64,000 nt of DNA, taken from assembly GCF_036013645.1 (NCBI RefSeq), contig NZ_CP107869.1:7068001-7132000 (forward strand), in the 5' to 3' direction. A program made the translations under genes and the position numbers. This stretch comes from Streptomyces sp. NBC_00490. GTDB taxonomy: Bacteria; Actinomycetota; Actinomycetes; Streptomycetales; Streptomycetaceae. Within the stretch, counting starts at the first letter, position 1. Every line of letters begins with the position of its first letter. The notes beneath the pieces are model-generated. The model was not told where the DNA came from. It saw only the letters and a list, made by a program, of their open reading frames with translations, and did not search any database. Positions 42,219-50,364 of the stretch are shown here, piece after piece.

Positions 42219-42872
42219 GTGAACAAGGCGCAGCTCGTAGAAGCGATTGCCGACAAGGTCGGTGGCCGTCAGCAGGCCGCCGACGCGGTCGACGCGGTCC
42301 TGGACGCCATCGTCCGCGCGACCGTGGCGGGGGACCGGGTCTCGGTCACCGGCTTCGGTTCGTTCGAGAAGGTCGACCGTCCGGCTCGGTACGCCCGCAA
42401 TCCCCAGACGGGCGAGCGGGTTCGGGTCAAGAAGACCTCCGTCCCGCGCTTCCGTGCCGGCCAGGGCTTCAAGGACCTGGTGAGCGGCACGAAGAAGCTC
42501 CCGAAGAACGACGTCGCGGTCAAGAAGGCGCCCAAGGGCAGCCTGACCGGCGGATCTTCGGCGACGGTCAAGAAGGCCGCCGCGAAGAAGGCCGCCCCGG
42601 CGAAGAAGGCGACGGCCGCCGCGAAGAAGACCACGGCGAAGAAGACGACCGCCAAGAAGACCACGGCGACCGCGAAGAAGACCACGGCGAAGACGACGAC
42701 GGCCAAGAAGACCACGGGCGCCGCCAAGACCACCGCCGCGAAGAAGACCACCGCCAAGAAGGCGACGGCCAAGAAGGCCCCGGCGAAGAAGGCGACGGCC
42801 AAGAAGGCCCCCGCCAAGAAGTCGGCGGCTCGCACGACCACCGCCAAGAAGACCACCGCCCGCAAGCGGTAG
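42219..42872 (+). CDS. hupS: HU-family nucleoid protein with lysine-rich tail
   Basis: 217 residues. Residues 1-92 are a standard HU DNA-bending domain: MNKAQLVEAIADKVGGR, VTGFGSFEKVDRPARYARNPQTGE and VPRFRAGQGFKDLV. Residues about 100-217 form a histone-H1-like tail of KKTTAKK/KKAPAKK repeats. This two-part HU is the actinobacterial HupS/Hlp type, in Streptomyces linked to spore nucleoid compaction. GTG start with GAAGGGGAAG upstream. The near-repetitive codons (AAGAAG, ACC, GCC) make the tail prone to length change. A terminator follows at 42896. Confidence 0.95.
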   Translation: MNKAQLVEAIADKVGGRQQAADAVDAVLDAIVRATVAGDRVSVTGFGSFEKVDRPARYARNPQTGERVRVKKTSVPRFRAGQGFKDLVSGTKKLPKNDVAVKKAPKGSLTGGSSATVKKAAAKKAAPAKKATAAAKKTTAKKTTAKKTTATAKKTTAKTTTAKKTTGAAKTTAAKKTTAKKATAKKAPAKKATAKKAPAKKSAARTTTAKKTTARKR

Positions 42873-42895
42873 GGGCGCAAGGGTACTCACGCGCC

Positions 42896-42924
42896 GGGCC
42901 GGACTCCGTGTCGGAGTCCGGCCC
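42896..42924 (+). terminator. Intrinsic terminator of hupS
   Basis: GGGCCGGACTCCG-TGT-CGGAGTCCGGCCC, 13 perfect pairs, 24 bp after hupS and 19 bp before the end of the convergent small gene. Confidence 0.75.
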
Positions 42925-42942
42925 GCGGCGTGTTCAGGGGGT

Positions 42943-43134
42943 TCAAAAGGTCTGCAGGGTCACGAGGGTGACCTTGGAGTCCTCCAGTTCGATACGCACC
43001 CGCTGCCCGGGGCGCAGGAGCCTAAGACCGCCCGCGTCGAACGCCGGGGCGTCGAAGGGGACGGGGGTGCCGTCGTCCAGCAGCACGCTGCCGGTGCGGG
43101 TGTCGGCGTCGTACGTGTAAGCGGTGGCCTGCAT
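42943..43134 (-). CDS. Small conserved protein, OB-fold-like, unknown function
   Basis: 63 residues: TYDADTRTGSVLLDDGTPVPFD, then LRLLRPGQRVRIELEDSKVTLVTL. The pattern of five short strands with GSVLLDDG and GQRVRIEL resembles a mini OB-fold or cold-shock-like domain, but the RNA-binding FGF/FVH motifs of CspA are absent. Start at ATG 43134. Separate from cofC by 108 bp. Function unknown. Confidence 0.7.
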   Translation of the reverse strand: MQATAYTYDADTRTGSVLLDDGTPVPFDAPAFDAGGLRLLRPGQRVRIELEDSKVTLVTLQTF

Positions 43135-43242
43135 GGTCGTCAGGGTAGTGGCTGGTGGTCGGGTGCGGGGTGCGTCGCGGCTGGTCGCGCCCGCTCGGCG
43201 GAGCCGCTCAGCGAGGCGGGCCCGCGCCCCTTCGGGACGTTC

Positions 43243-43881
43243 CTACTGGCCCCTGATCAGTAGTCCCGCGGTTGCCACTGCGGTCCTCGGGCCCACCCCC
43301 AGCGCCAGCGCCGCCCGCAGGTCCTCGCCGGTGTCCACGTCCTGTCGTACGGAATCCACCCCGGCGAGACACAGCTCCACCGCCCCCGACGCACGGTGGC
43401 GGGCCCGGGAATCCGTGCCGAAAGCCGGACGCAATTCCTGGCCCTTGGCGGCGGCCAGCAAAGTCGTGCCGATCGCGGCCGCATCCGGGAGAAAAGCACG
43501 GGGGAATTCGGCGGCCGCATCCAGTACCCGGGCCAATTCCCAGGGGCGCAGTGCCGGCACATCGGCATTCAGGGCTGCCACGGCGCTTTCGGGGTGCCGG
43601 GCACGTACGGTCGCGGCCCCGTGCGCCAGCGCCGCGTTCAGGCCCGCGCGCGGCTCGTCCGGGACGACGCGGGCGCCCAGGGCGATCAGCTCCCGAGCCG
43701 CCCGGGCGTCGTCCGTGACGACCGCCACATCCGCGACGGCAGGGCTGGCCAGCGCGGCTGCCACCGTGTCCTGGGCGAAGGCGAGGGCCAGGCCCGGACG
43801 CAACGCGTCGGCGGCGGTGTCCGAGAGCCTGCTCTTGGCGCGCGCCAGGGGCTTCAGGGGTATGACCAAGGTCCACTGCAC
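43243..43881 (-). CDS. cofC: Phosphoenolpyruvate/2-phospholactate guanylyltransferase
   Basis: 212 residues. Activates PEP or 2-phospho-L-lactate with GTP in coenzyme F420 synthesis. Nucleotidyltransferase landmarks: LVIPLKPLARAKSRLS at the N-terminus, VVTDDARAARELIALGARVVPDEPRAGLNAAL, AALNADVPALRPWEL with the metal-binding NADVP, and VDTGEDLRAAL at the C-terminus. GTG start at 43881. Other F420 genes are not in the window. Confidence 0.88.
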   Translation of the reverse strand: MQWTLVIPLKPLARAKSRLSDTAADALRPGLALAFAQDTVAAALASPAVADVAVVTDDARAARELIALGARVVPDEPRAGLNAALAHGAATVRARHPESAVAALNADVPALRPWELARVLDAAAEFPRAFLPDAAAIGTTLLAAAKGQELRPAFGTDSRARHRASGAVELCLAGVDSVRQDVDTGEDLRAALALGVGPRTAVATAGLLIRGQ

Positions 43882-44035
43882 GAGCGTTCCGTCCCTCTCT
43901 TGTCGCGAGCATTGTCACTCAGCCGTCACCTGGGCCATCTGGCGGCCGTCGCCCCTAGGCGTACGGTGTTCTCGACAGACGGGCGGCCTGGGGCGACACT
44001 TGTCCGGCCCTCAGGCCCTAGAGGAAGGTGTCCGC

Positions 44036-44812
44036 GTGCCCCGCCGCAGAATCGGCTTCTGGTACCGCCTCGCAGCGGTGATCGCCAAACCGCCTCTGGT
44101 GGTTCTGATCAAGCGGGACTGGCGCGGAATGGAGAACATTCCGGCCGACGGTGGATTTATCACCGCGGTGAACCACAATTCGCACGTCGATCCCTTCGCC
44201 TACGCACACTTTCAGTACAACACCGGCCGCGTTCCGCGATTCCTCGCGAAGAGCAGTCTTTTCAAGAAGGGATTCGTCGGCGCCGTCATGCGCGGCACCG
44301 GACAGATCCCCGTCTATCGCGAGACGACCGACGCGCTGAGCGCCTTCCGGGCCGCGATCGACGCCGTGGAACGCGGTGAGTGCGTGGCCTTCTATCCCGA
44401 GGGCACCATCACCCGGGACCCCGCCCAGTGGCCCATGACCGGCAAGACCGGCGCCGCGCGCGTGGCCCTGCAGACCAAGTGCCCGGTGATCCCGGTCGCG
44501 CAGTGGGGCGCCAACGAGCTGCTGCCGCCGTACGCCAAGAAGCTCAACCTCCGTCCCCGCAAGACCTCGCACGTCCTCGCGGGTCCCCCCGTGGACCTGT
44601 CGCGCTTCTACGACAAGGAGATGAGCCCGGAGATCCTGAAGGAGGCGACCGAGGTCATCATGGCCGCGGTCACCCGCCAGCTGGAGGAGATCCGCGGCGA
44701 GAAGGCGCCCGAGTCACCCTACGACCCGCGCCAGGAGCGGATCGAGCAGCGGCGCAGGACCTCCGCGCAGACTCAGGCGAAGGTCGAGCAGGAAGAGGGG
44801 CAGAGCACGTGA
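44036..44812 (+). CDS. 1-acyl-sn-glycerol-3-phosphate acyltransferase family protein
   Basis: 258 residues from GTG 44036 (GAGGAAGG upstream). PlsC motifs: block I NHNSHVDPFAYA, block II GFVGAVMRGTGQIPVYR, block III FYPEGTITRD, block IV CPVIPVAQWG. Transfers an acyl chain to lysophosphatidate or a related acceptor; membrane-associated through an N-terminal hydrophobic helix (LAAVIAKPPLVVLI). C-terminal 40 residues are charged. The stop overlaps gpsA (GTGA), linking both to phospholipid precursor supply. Confidence 0.9.
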   Translation: MPRRRIGFWYRLAAVIAKPPLVVLIKRDWRGMENIPADGGFITAVNHNSHVDPFAYAHFQYNTGRVPRFLAKSSLFKKGFVGAVMRGTGQIPVYRETTDALSAFRAAIDAVERGECVAFYPEGTITRDPAQWPMTGKTGAARVALQTKCPVIPVAQWGANELLPPYAKKLNLRPRKTSHVLAGPPVDLSRFYDKEMSPEILKEATEVIMAAVTRQLEEIRGEKAPESPYDPRQERIEQRRRTSAQTQAKVEQEEGQST

Positions 44813-45819
44813 GCAAGCCGGTCAAGGCGGCCGTCTTCGGCACCGGATCGTGGGGCACCGCCTTCGGCATGGTGCTGGCCGACGCGGGCTGCGAGGTCAC
44901 CCTGTGGGGCCGCCGCGCCGAACTCGCGGAAGCGGTCAACTCCACGCACACCAACCCGGACTACCTGCCCGGCGTCGAACTCCCGGTGAATCTGCGGGCG
45001 ACGACGGACGCAGCCGAGGCCGCGCGCGACGCCGACTTCACCGTACTCGCCGTCCCCTCACAGACGTTGCGCGGCAACCTCGCCGAGTGGGTGCCGCTGC
45101 TCGCGCCCGACACGGTCCTCGTCTCCCTCATGAAGGGCGTCGAACTCGGCTCCGCCATGCGGATGAGCGAGGTCATCGAGGACGTCGCCAAGGTGGGCCC
45201 GAACCGCATCGCGGTGGTCACCGGACCCAACCTCGCCCGCGAGATCGCGGCCCGCATGCCGGCCGCCGCGGTGGTCGCGTGCGCGGACGAGACGGTGGCC
45301 CGGCGGCTCCAGTCGGCTTGCCACACGCCGTACTTCAGGCCGTACACCGAGACGGACGTGATCGGTTGCGAGCTGGGCGGCGCCGTGAAGAACGTCATCG
45401 GGCTCGCCGTCGGCATCGCGGACGGCATGGGGCTCGGCGACAACACCAAGGGCTCGCTCATCACGCGCGGTCTCGCCGAGACGATGCGCCTGGGGCTGGC
45501 GATGGGCGCCGACCCGCTGACGTTCTCCGGACTCGCCGGTCTGGGCGACCTGGTGGCGACCTGCTCCTCGCCGCTGTCCCGCAACCACACCTTCGGCACC
45601 AACCTCGGCAAGGGCATGACCCTCCAGGAGACCATCGCGGTCACCAAGCAGACCGCCGAGGGCGTCAAGTCCTGTGAGTCCGTGCTGGATCTGGCACGCA
45701 GGCACGGCGTCGACATGCCGATCACCGAGACGGTCGTCGCCATCGTGCACGAGGGCAAGCCTCCGGTGGTCGCCGTCAAGGAGCTGATGTCGCGCAGCGC
45801 GAAACCCGAACGACGCTGA
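44809..45819 (+). CDS. gpsA: Glycerol-3-phosphate dehydrogenase (NAD(P)+)
   Basis: 336 residues. Makes sn-glycerol-3-phosphate from dihydroxyacetone phosphate for phospholipids. Rossmann motif VFGTGSWGTAFGMVL, VTGPNLAREIA, catalytic Lys in GGAVKNVIGLAVGIADGMGLGDNTKG, and the C-terminal LAGLGDLVATC. GTG start overlaps the acyltransferase stop by 4 bp. Next gene, ddl, is 59 bp downstream. Confidence 0.96.
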   Translation: MSKPVKAAVFGTGSWGTAFGMVLADAGCEVTLWGRRAELAEAVNSTHTNPDYLPGVELPVNLRATTDAAEAARDADFTVLAVPSQTLRGNLAEWVPLLAPDTVLVSLMKGVELGSAMRMSEVIEDVAKVGPNRIAVVTGPNLAREIAARMPAAAVVACADETVARRLQSACHTPYFRPYTETDVIGCELGGAVKNVIGLAVGIADGMGLGDNTKGSLITRGLAETMRLGLAMGADPLTFSGLAGLGDLVATCSSPLSRNHTFGTNLGKGMTLQETIAVTKQTAEGVKSCESVLDLARRHGVDMPITETVVAIVHEGKPPVVAVKELMSRSAKPERR

Positions 45820-45878
45820 GCGACGCCCCCTGAGCCACGCTGTATCGGGGCTCTACCAACGGGTACTCTCAACGCGAT

Positions 45879-47036
45879 ATGAGCACCGAGAACCTCCCCC
45901 AGAGCCCTGAGCAGCCGCCTCGCAAGCCGCGCGTGGCCGTCGTGTTCGGCGGGCGCAGCTCCGAACACGGGATCTCCGTGGTCACGGCCGGCGCCGTCCT
46001 CAAGGCCATCGACCGGACGAAGTACGACGTTCTGCCGATCGGCATCACCCAGGACGGCCGTTGGGCCCTCACCGCCGACGAGCCGGACCGGATGGCGATC
46101 GCCGAGCGCCGGACGCCCAACGTCGAGGAACTCGCCGAGTCGCGCGAGGGCGGCGTGGTGCTCCCCGTCGACCCCGCGAACCGTGAAGTCGTCTACAACG
46201 AGCCGGGATCGGTGCCCAAGGCGCTCGGCGAGGTCGACGTCGTCTTCCCCGTCCTGCACGGCCCCTACGGCGAGGACGGCACCCTCCAGGGCCTGCTGGA
46301 GCTCTCCGGTGTCCCCTACGTCGGCTCGGGTGTGCTCGCCTCGGCCGTCGGCCAGGACAAGGAGTACATGAAGCGGGTGTTCACCTCCTTCGGGCTCAAG
46401 GTCGGCCCGTACGTGGTGATTCGGCCCCGCGAGTGGGAGCAGGACGAGCCGGCCGCCCGCAGGAAGATCGTCGACCTGGCCGCCGAGCACGGCTGGCCGC
46501 TGTTCGTGAAGCCCGCGCGCGCGGGTTCGTCGATCGGCATCACCAAGGTCGACGACCCGTCCGGGCTGGACGAGGCCATCGCCGAGGCCCAGCGGCACGA
46601 CCCGAAGATCCTCGTCGAGGCGGCGCTGCGCGGCCGTGAGATCGAGTGCGGTGTCCTGGAGTTCGAGGACGGCCCGCGAGCCTCGGTCCCCGCGGAGATC
46701 CCGCCGCCGGACGCGCACGCGTACTACGACTTCGAGGCCAAGTACATCGACTCCACCCCGGGCCTCGTCCCGGCCCCGCTGACCCCCGAGGAGACGGCGG
46801 AGGTCCAGCGCCTCGCCGTGGCGGCCTTCGACGCGGCGTCCTGCGAGGGCCTGGTGCGCGCGGACTTCTTCCTCACGGAGGACGGGGAGTTCGTCATCAA
46901 CGAGATCAACACGATGCCGGGCTTCACCCCGATCTCGATGTACCCGCAGATGTGGCAGGCGACCGGGATCAGCTACCCGGAGCTGGTGGACCTGCTGATC
47001 CGGGCGGCGCTCCGGCGCTCCACTGGCCTGCGCTAG
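45879..47036 (+). CDS. ddl: D-alanine--D-alanine ligase
   Basis: 385 residues. ATP-grasp ligase of peptidoglycan precursor synthesis. Motifs: VFGGRSSEHGISVVTAGAVL, HGPYGEDGTLQGLLELSGVPYVG, FVKPARAGSSIGITKV, GREIECGVLEF, YYDFEAKY and FLTEDGEFVINEINTMPGFTP. The KYID...F omega-loop (Tyr in AYYDFEAKYID) is of the D-Ala-using type rather than the D-lactate type of resistance ligases. A GGGAAG/CTTCCC hairpin near 47048-47075 lies between it and the convergent gene. Confidence 0.95.
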   Translation: MSTENLPQSPEQPPRKPRVAVVFGGRSSEHGISVVTAGAVLKAIDRTKYDVLPIGITQDGRWALTADEPDRMAIAERRTPNVEELAESREGGVVLPVDPANREVVYNEPGSVPKALGEVDVVFPVLHGPYGEDGTLQGLLELSGVPYVGSGVLASAVGQDKEYMKRVFTSFGLKVGPYVVIRPREWEQDEPAARRKIVDLAAEHGWPLFVKPARAGSSIGITKVDDPSGLDEAIAEAQRHDPKILVEAALRGREIECGVLEFEDGPRASVPAEIPPPDAHAYYDFEAKYIDSTPGLVPAPLTPEETAEVQRLAVAAFDAASCEGLVRADFFLTEDGEFVINEINTMPGFTPISMYPQMWQATGISYPELVDLLIRAALRRSTGLR

Positions 47037-47061
47037 CGGCCCCTCCGGGAAGCCGTGGGGC

Positions 47062-47565
47062 TCACTTCCCGAAGGGGATCGCCTTCTTGACCGGCGAGGC
47101 CATGTCGGTCAGCATCCCCGCGGTGTCCCGCCCCTCGGGCACCGTCACCTCGACGTACGCATGCCGGTTGGCCGTGGTGAAGCGGGTCGATCCGTCGTCC
47201 TGCTTCTCCATGAGCCACTCGACGCCGTTCACCTCGCCCGCTATCGCCTTGGGGTCGCTTCCGGCCGCGACCTTGGGGTCGATCATCTTCGGCGGCCGGA
47301 CGACACCGCAGCGCAGTATGATCGCCGGGCTTCCCCAGCCCGCCGTCAGCGCGGACGCGGGCTCGGGATCACGCCGGTCGAGACCGTCGACCTTGTCCGG
47401 CAGGACACTGTCCAGGTTTCGGCACAGCTTCGCGACCTTCGCCGTGGGGCTGGGAACCGTCACCGAGTCACTGTCGTCTGCTGAGGAGCACCCTGTGGTG
47501 ACGATCAGCAGGGCCAGGGCGGGCAGCCCGAGGACAGCGCGGTGCCGGTGCCGGAAAAGGTTCAC
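47062..47565 (-). CDS. DUF3515 putative lipoprotein
   Basis: 167 residues. Lipoprotein signal MNLFRHRHRAVLGLPALALL with lipobox VTTGC (Cys26). Mature part carries LCRNLDSVLPDKVDGLDRRDPEP and WGSPAIILRCGVVRPPKM, the two-Cys signature of actinobacterial DUF3515 proteins, and a C-terminal VEVTVPEGRDTAGMLTDM. Function unknown; its position opposite ddl is conserved as I remember it. Convergent with ddl, 20 bp after the RAM-domain gene. Confidence 0.85.
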   Translation of the reverse strand: MNLFRHRHRAVLGLPALALLIVTTGCSSADDSDSVTVPSPTAKVAKLCRNLDSVLPDKVDGLDRRDPEPASALTAGWGSPAIILRCGVVRPPKMIDPKVAAGSDPKAIAGEVNGVEWLMEKQDDGSTRFTTANRHAYVEVTVPEGRDTAGMLTDMASPVKKAIPFGK

Positions 47566-47585
47566 CGGCCAAGGGTAGACGGGGG

Positions 47586-47819
47586 CTACAGATGGACGAC
47601 CGGGCAGGTCAGGGTGCGGGTGATGCCGTCCACTTGCTGGACCTTCGCGACCACCATGCGGCCCAGGTCGTCCACGGTGTCGGCTTGCGCCCGCACGATC
47701 ACGTCATAAGGTCCTGTCACGTCCTCGGCCTGGATCACCCCAGGAATCTTGCTGATCGTCTCGGCGACGGTCGACGCTTTGCCGACCTCCGTCTGGATCA
47801 GGATGTACGCCTGTACCAC
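47586..47819 (-). CDS. Stand-alone Lrp/AsnC ligand-binding (RAM) domain protein
   Basis: 77 residues from GTG 47819, three bases after GGAGG with TTCC between; upstream codons of the longer frame are not protein-like. The whole protein is a RAM domain: VQAYILIQTEVGKASTVAETISKI, GVIQAEDVTGPYDVIVRAQADTVDDLGRMVV, DGITRTLTCPVV. It lacks a DNA-binding helix-turn-helix, so it may bind amino acids and modulate other proteins. Divergent from thiL. Confidence 0.85.
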   Translation of the reverse strand: MVQAYILIQTEVGKASTVAETISKIPGVIQAEDVTGPYDVIVRAQADTVDDLGRMVVAKVQQVDGITRTLTCPVVHL

Positions 47820-48024
47820 GGAACCTCCAGGGCGGCCACGAGGATCATGTGGGGAAAAGGAACGCCACGGTATCGCGTCGCCGCTCGCCGCGGGGAGACC
47901 TGTGGGACAGGCGGCCTCCGCGCCGGGGGCAGGCATGACAGAAGTTGACGGTCTCTTCGACCGTATCGGGGACACTGGTCACGCGCGACCGGGCACAACA
48001 AGGGACAGAAGGGGCGAAAGGGCA

Positions 48025-48990
48025 ATGAAGGGCACTGTTGGTGAGCTCGGGGAGTTCGGGCTCATCAGGGAGCTCACCTCCCGTCTCACCACCACCCCGG
48101 CGGTCCGGGTCGGCCCCGGCGACGACGCCGCGGTGGTGGCCGCTCCCGACCGCCGGGTCGTGGCCAGCACCGACATCCTCCTGGAGGGGCGGCACTTCCG
48201 CCGCGACTGGTCCACGGCCTACGACGTGGGCCGCAAGGCCGCCGCACAGAACCTCGCGGACATCGCCGCCATGGGCGCCGTACCGACGGCCCTCCTGCTC
48301 GGCCTGGTCGTGCCGGCCGAACTCCCGGTCACCTGGGCGAGCGAGCTGATGGACGGGCTGCGCGACGAGTGCCAGGTGGCGGGCGCTTCGGTGGTGGGCG
48401 GGGATGTCGTACGCGGGGACACGATCATGGTCTCCATCACCGCGCTCGGCGATCTGCGCAACCAGGAGCCCGTGACGCGCGGCGGCGCACAGCCCGGCGA
48501 CCTCGTCGCGGTGACCGGCTGGCTGGGCTGGTCCGCGGCCGGGTTCGCGGTGCTCTCCCGCGGCTTCCGCTCACCGCGCGCCTTCGTGGAGGCGCACCGG
48601 CGTCCCGAACCGCCGTACCACGCGGGCCCCGCGGCCGCCGGGCTCGGCGCGACCGCGATGTGCGACGTGAGCGACGGGCTGATCGCCGACCTCGGGCACA
48701 TCGCCGAGGCCAGCAAGGTCCGTATCGACATCCGCTCCGGCGCGATCGACATCCCCTCCCAGATGAACGACATCGGGCAGGCCGTCGGCGTCGACCCCAT
48801 GCAGTGGGTGCTCACCGGGGGAGAGGACCACGCGATCGTGGCGACCTTCCCGCCGGACGTGAAGCTGCCGGCCCGCTGGAAGGTCATCGGCGAGGTCCTC
48901 AACCCCTCGGCGCTGCCCCAGGTGACGGTCGACGGGGCGCCCTGGACCAGCAAGGGCGGCTGGGACCACTTCGGGGACATCGAGTCGTGA
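48025..48990 (+). CDS. thiL: Thiamine-monophosphate kinase
   Basis: 321 residues. Phosphorylates thiamine monophosphate to the diphosphate with ATP. PurM-like fold: [25 protein letters not shown] (metal Asp pair), [43 protein letters not shown] and [32 protein letters not shown] at 48025 with AAGGGGCGAAAGG upstream. The stop overlaps thiD (GTGA). Confidence 0.95.
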   Translation: MKGTVGELGEFGLIRELTSRLTTTPAVRVGPGDDAAVVAAPDRRVVASTDILLEGRHFRRDWSTAYDVGRKAAAQNLADIAAMGAVPTALLLGLVVPAELPVTWASELMDGLRDECQVAGASVVGGDVVRGDTIMVSITALGDLRNQEPVTRGGAQPGDLVAVTGWLGWSAAGFAVLSRGFRSPRAFVEAHRRPEPPYHAGPAAAGLGATAMCDVSDGLIADLGHIAEASKVRIDIRSGAIDIPSQMNDIGQAVGVDPMQWVLTGGEDHAIVATFPPDVKLPARWKVIGEVLNPSALPQVTVDGAPWTSKGGWDHFGDIES

Positions 48991-49805
48991 GCGCGCCGCC
49001 GAGGGTGCTGACGGTCGCGGGCTCCGACTCCGGCGGAGGCGCCGGGATCCAGGCCGACCTGAAGACGATGCTCGCGCTCGGCGTGCACGGCATGAGCGTC
49101 GTCACGGCCGTCACCGCGCAGAACTCCCTCGGCGTGCAGGGGGCTTGGGAGTTGCCGGTGGCGGCGGTGCGGGCCCAGTACCGCAGCGTCGTCGACGACA
49201 TCGGCGTACAGGCCGTGAAGACCGGCATGCTGGCCTCGGCGGAACTCGTCGAGGCGGTGGCCGAATTGATCGGCGGCACGGACGCCCCGGCCGTCGTCGA
49301 CCCGGTCGGCATCTCCAAGCACGGTGACTCGCTGCTGGCCGCGTCCGCGCTGGACTCCGTGCGGACGAAGCTGCTGCCGGTGGCCACGGTGGCGACACCG
49401 AACCTCGACGAGGTGGCGCAGCTCACCGGCGTACGGGTGGAGACCGAGGACGACCTGCGCCGGGCCGCGGCCGCCATCCTGTCGTACGGGCCGCAATGGG
49501 CCCTCGTCAAGGGCGGTCATCTCACCGGCGACGCCGTCGATCTGCTCACCGACGGCTCGCGGGAGCACTGGCTGCGCGCGCCCCGTTACGACAACCGGCA
49601 CACGCACGGCACGGGCTGCACGCTCGCCTCGGCGATCGCCTCGCATCTCGCCAAGGGCCTGTCAGTGCCGGAGGCGGTGGCGGCGGCCAAGGAGTACGTC
49701 ACCTGGGCGATCCGGGGCGGGTTCGCGCTGGGCGGGGGTATCGGGCCCGTGGATCACGGGTGGGCCTTCAGGTTTCCGGGAGGACCGGGTACCACCTCGG
49801 CCTGA
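48987..49805 (+). CDS. thiD: Hydroxymethylpyrimidine/phosphomethylpyrimidine kinase
   Basis: 272 residues, ribokinase fold. [25 protein letters not shown] at the N-terminus, [56 protein letters not shown] and the catalytic [21 protein letters not shown] (here NRHTHGTGC). Supplies the pyrimidine half of thiamine; operon with thiL. C-terminal tail ends [14 protein letters not shown]. Confidence 0.95.
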   Translation: MSAPPRVLTVAGSDSGGGAGIQADLKTMLALGVHGMSVVTAVTAQNSLGVQGAWELPVAAVRAQYRSVVDDIGVQAVKTGMLASAELVEAVAELIGGTDAPAVVDPVGISKHGDSLLAASALDSVRTKLLPVATVATPNLDEVAQLTGVRVETEDDLRRAAAAILSYGPQWALVKGGHLTGDAVDLLTDGSREHWLRAPRYDNRHTHGTGCTLASAIASHLAKGLSVPEAVAAAKEYVTWAIRGGFALGGGIGPVDHGWAFRFPGGPGTTSA

Positions 49806-49851
49806 CGGCCGTGGCCCTCCGGCCGGCGGGCGTTGCCCGGGCACAGCAAGA

Positions 49852-49879
49852 AGCCGATCCACCTGTCGGTGGACCGGCT
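49852..49879. terminator. Hairpin between thiD and rpmB
   Basis: AGCCGATCCACC (49852-49863) and GGTGGACCGGCT (49868-49879) pair with one mismatch around TGTC, in the 115-bp gap between convergent genes. Probably serves both directions. Confidence 0.6.
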
Positions 49880-49920
49880 ACTTACAGCGAACCAGCAGTG
49901 GCCGCGCGCTTAACTGTGCG

Positions 49921-50106
49921 TCAGCGCGAGACCTTGCCGGCCTTGATGCACGAGGTGCAAGCGTTCACGCGCTTCGGCGTCCCGCTGACCACAGTACGGA
50001 CGCGCTGGATGTTCGGGTTCCAGCGACGGGACGTACGGCGGTGCGAGTGCGAGATGTTGTTGCCGAAGCCCGGCCCCTTGCCGCAGACGTCGCAGTTGGC
50101 AGCCAC
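49921..50106 (-). CDS. rpmB: 50S ribosomal protein L28
   Basis: 61 residues: [29 protein letters not shown], then [26 protein letters not shown] in the second half. It has two CxxC knuckles (CDVC, CTSC), so it is the zinc-binding (C+) form. Streptomyces also keep zinc-free (C-) paralogues used under zinc limitation, regulated by Zur; this copy would be the zinc-replete one. 258 bp separate it from the divergent DAK gene. Confidence 0.96.
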   Translation of the reverse strand: MAANCDVCGKGPGFGNNISHSHRRTSRRWNPNIQRVRTVVSGTPKRVNACTSCIKAGKVSR

Positions 50107-50364
50107 GGGTCACTCCAAAGACTTCAGATGCACTTACGGATAGAACCCGGCGTGCCGGGATCGAGATCGTAGGATCAGAGATCTGAGTGGCGCTGCCGGG
50201 GGAAAAGGCCCGATGAGATCGGGCAACCGGAGCAGCATACAACGACTGCGCCAGTACAACGAAACTACCATGGCTGCTCATGGGCCTGCTCCAGGCCCTC
50301 TTCCGGCGGACACCTCTCCGGGGTCTACGCTGCGTCCACGTCCGGGCAGCTCAGGGAGGCGCAG

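Noticed and set aside
43124..43918. Extension of the acyltransferase frame back to 43124
   Set aside because: The upstream codons lie opposite cofC; the GTG at 44036 has a good ribosome site and the PlsC domain begins there.
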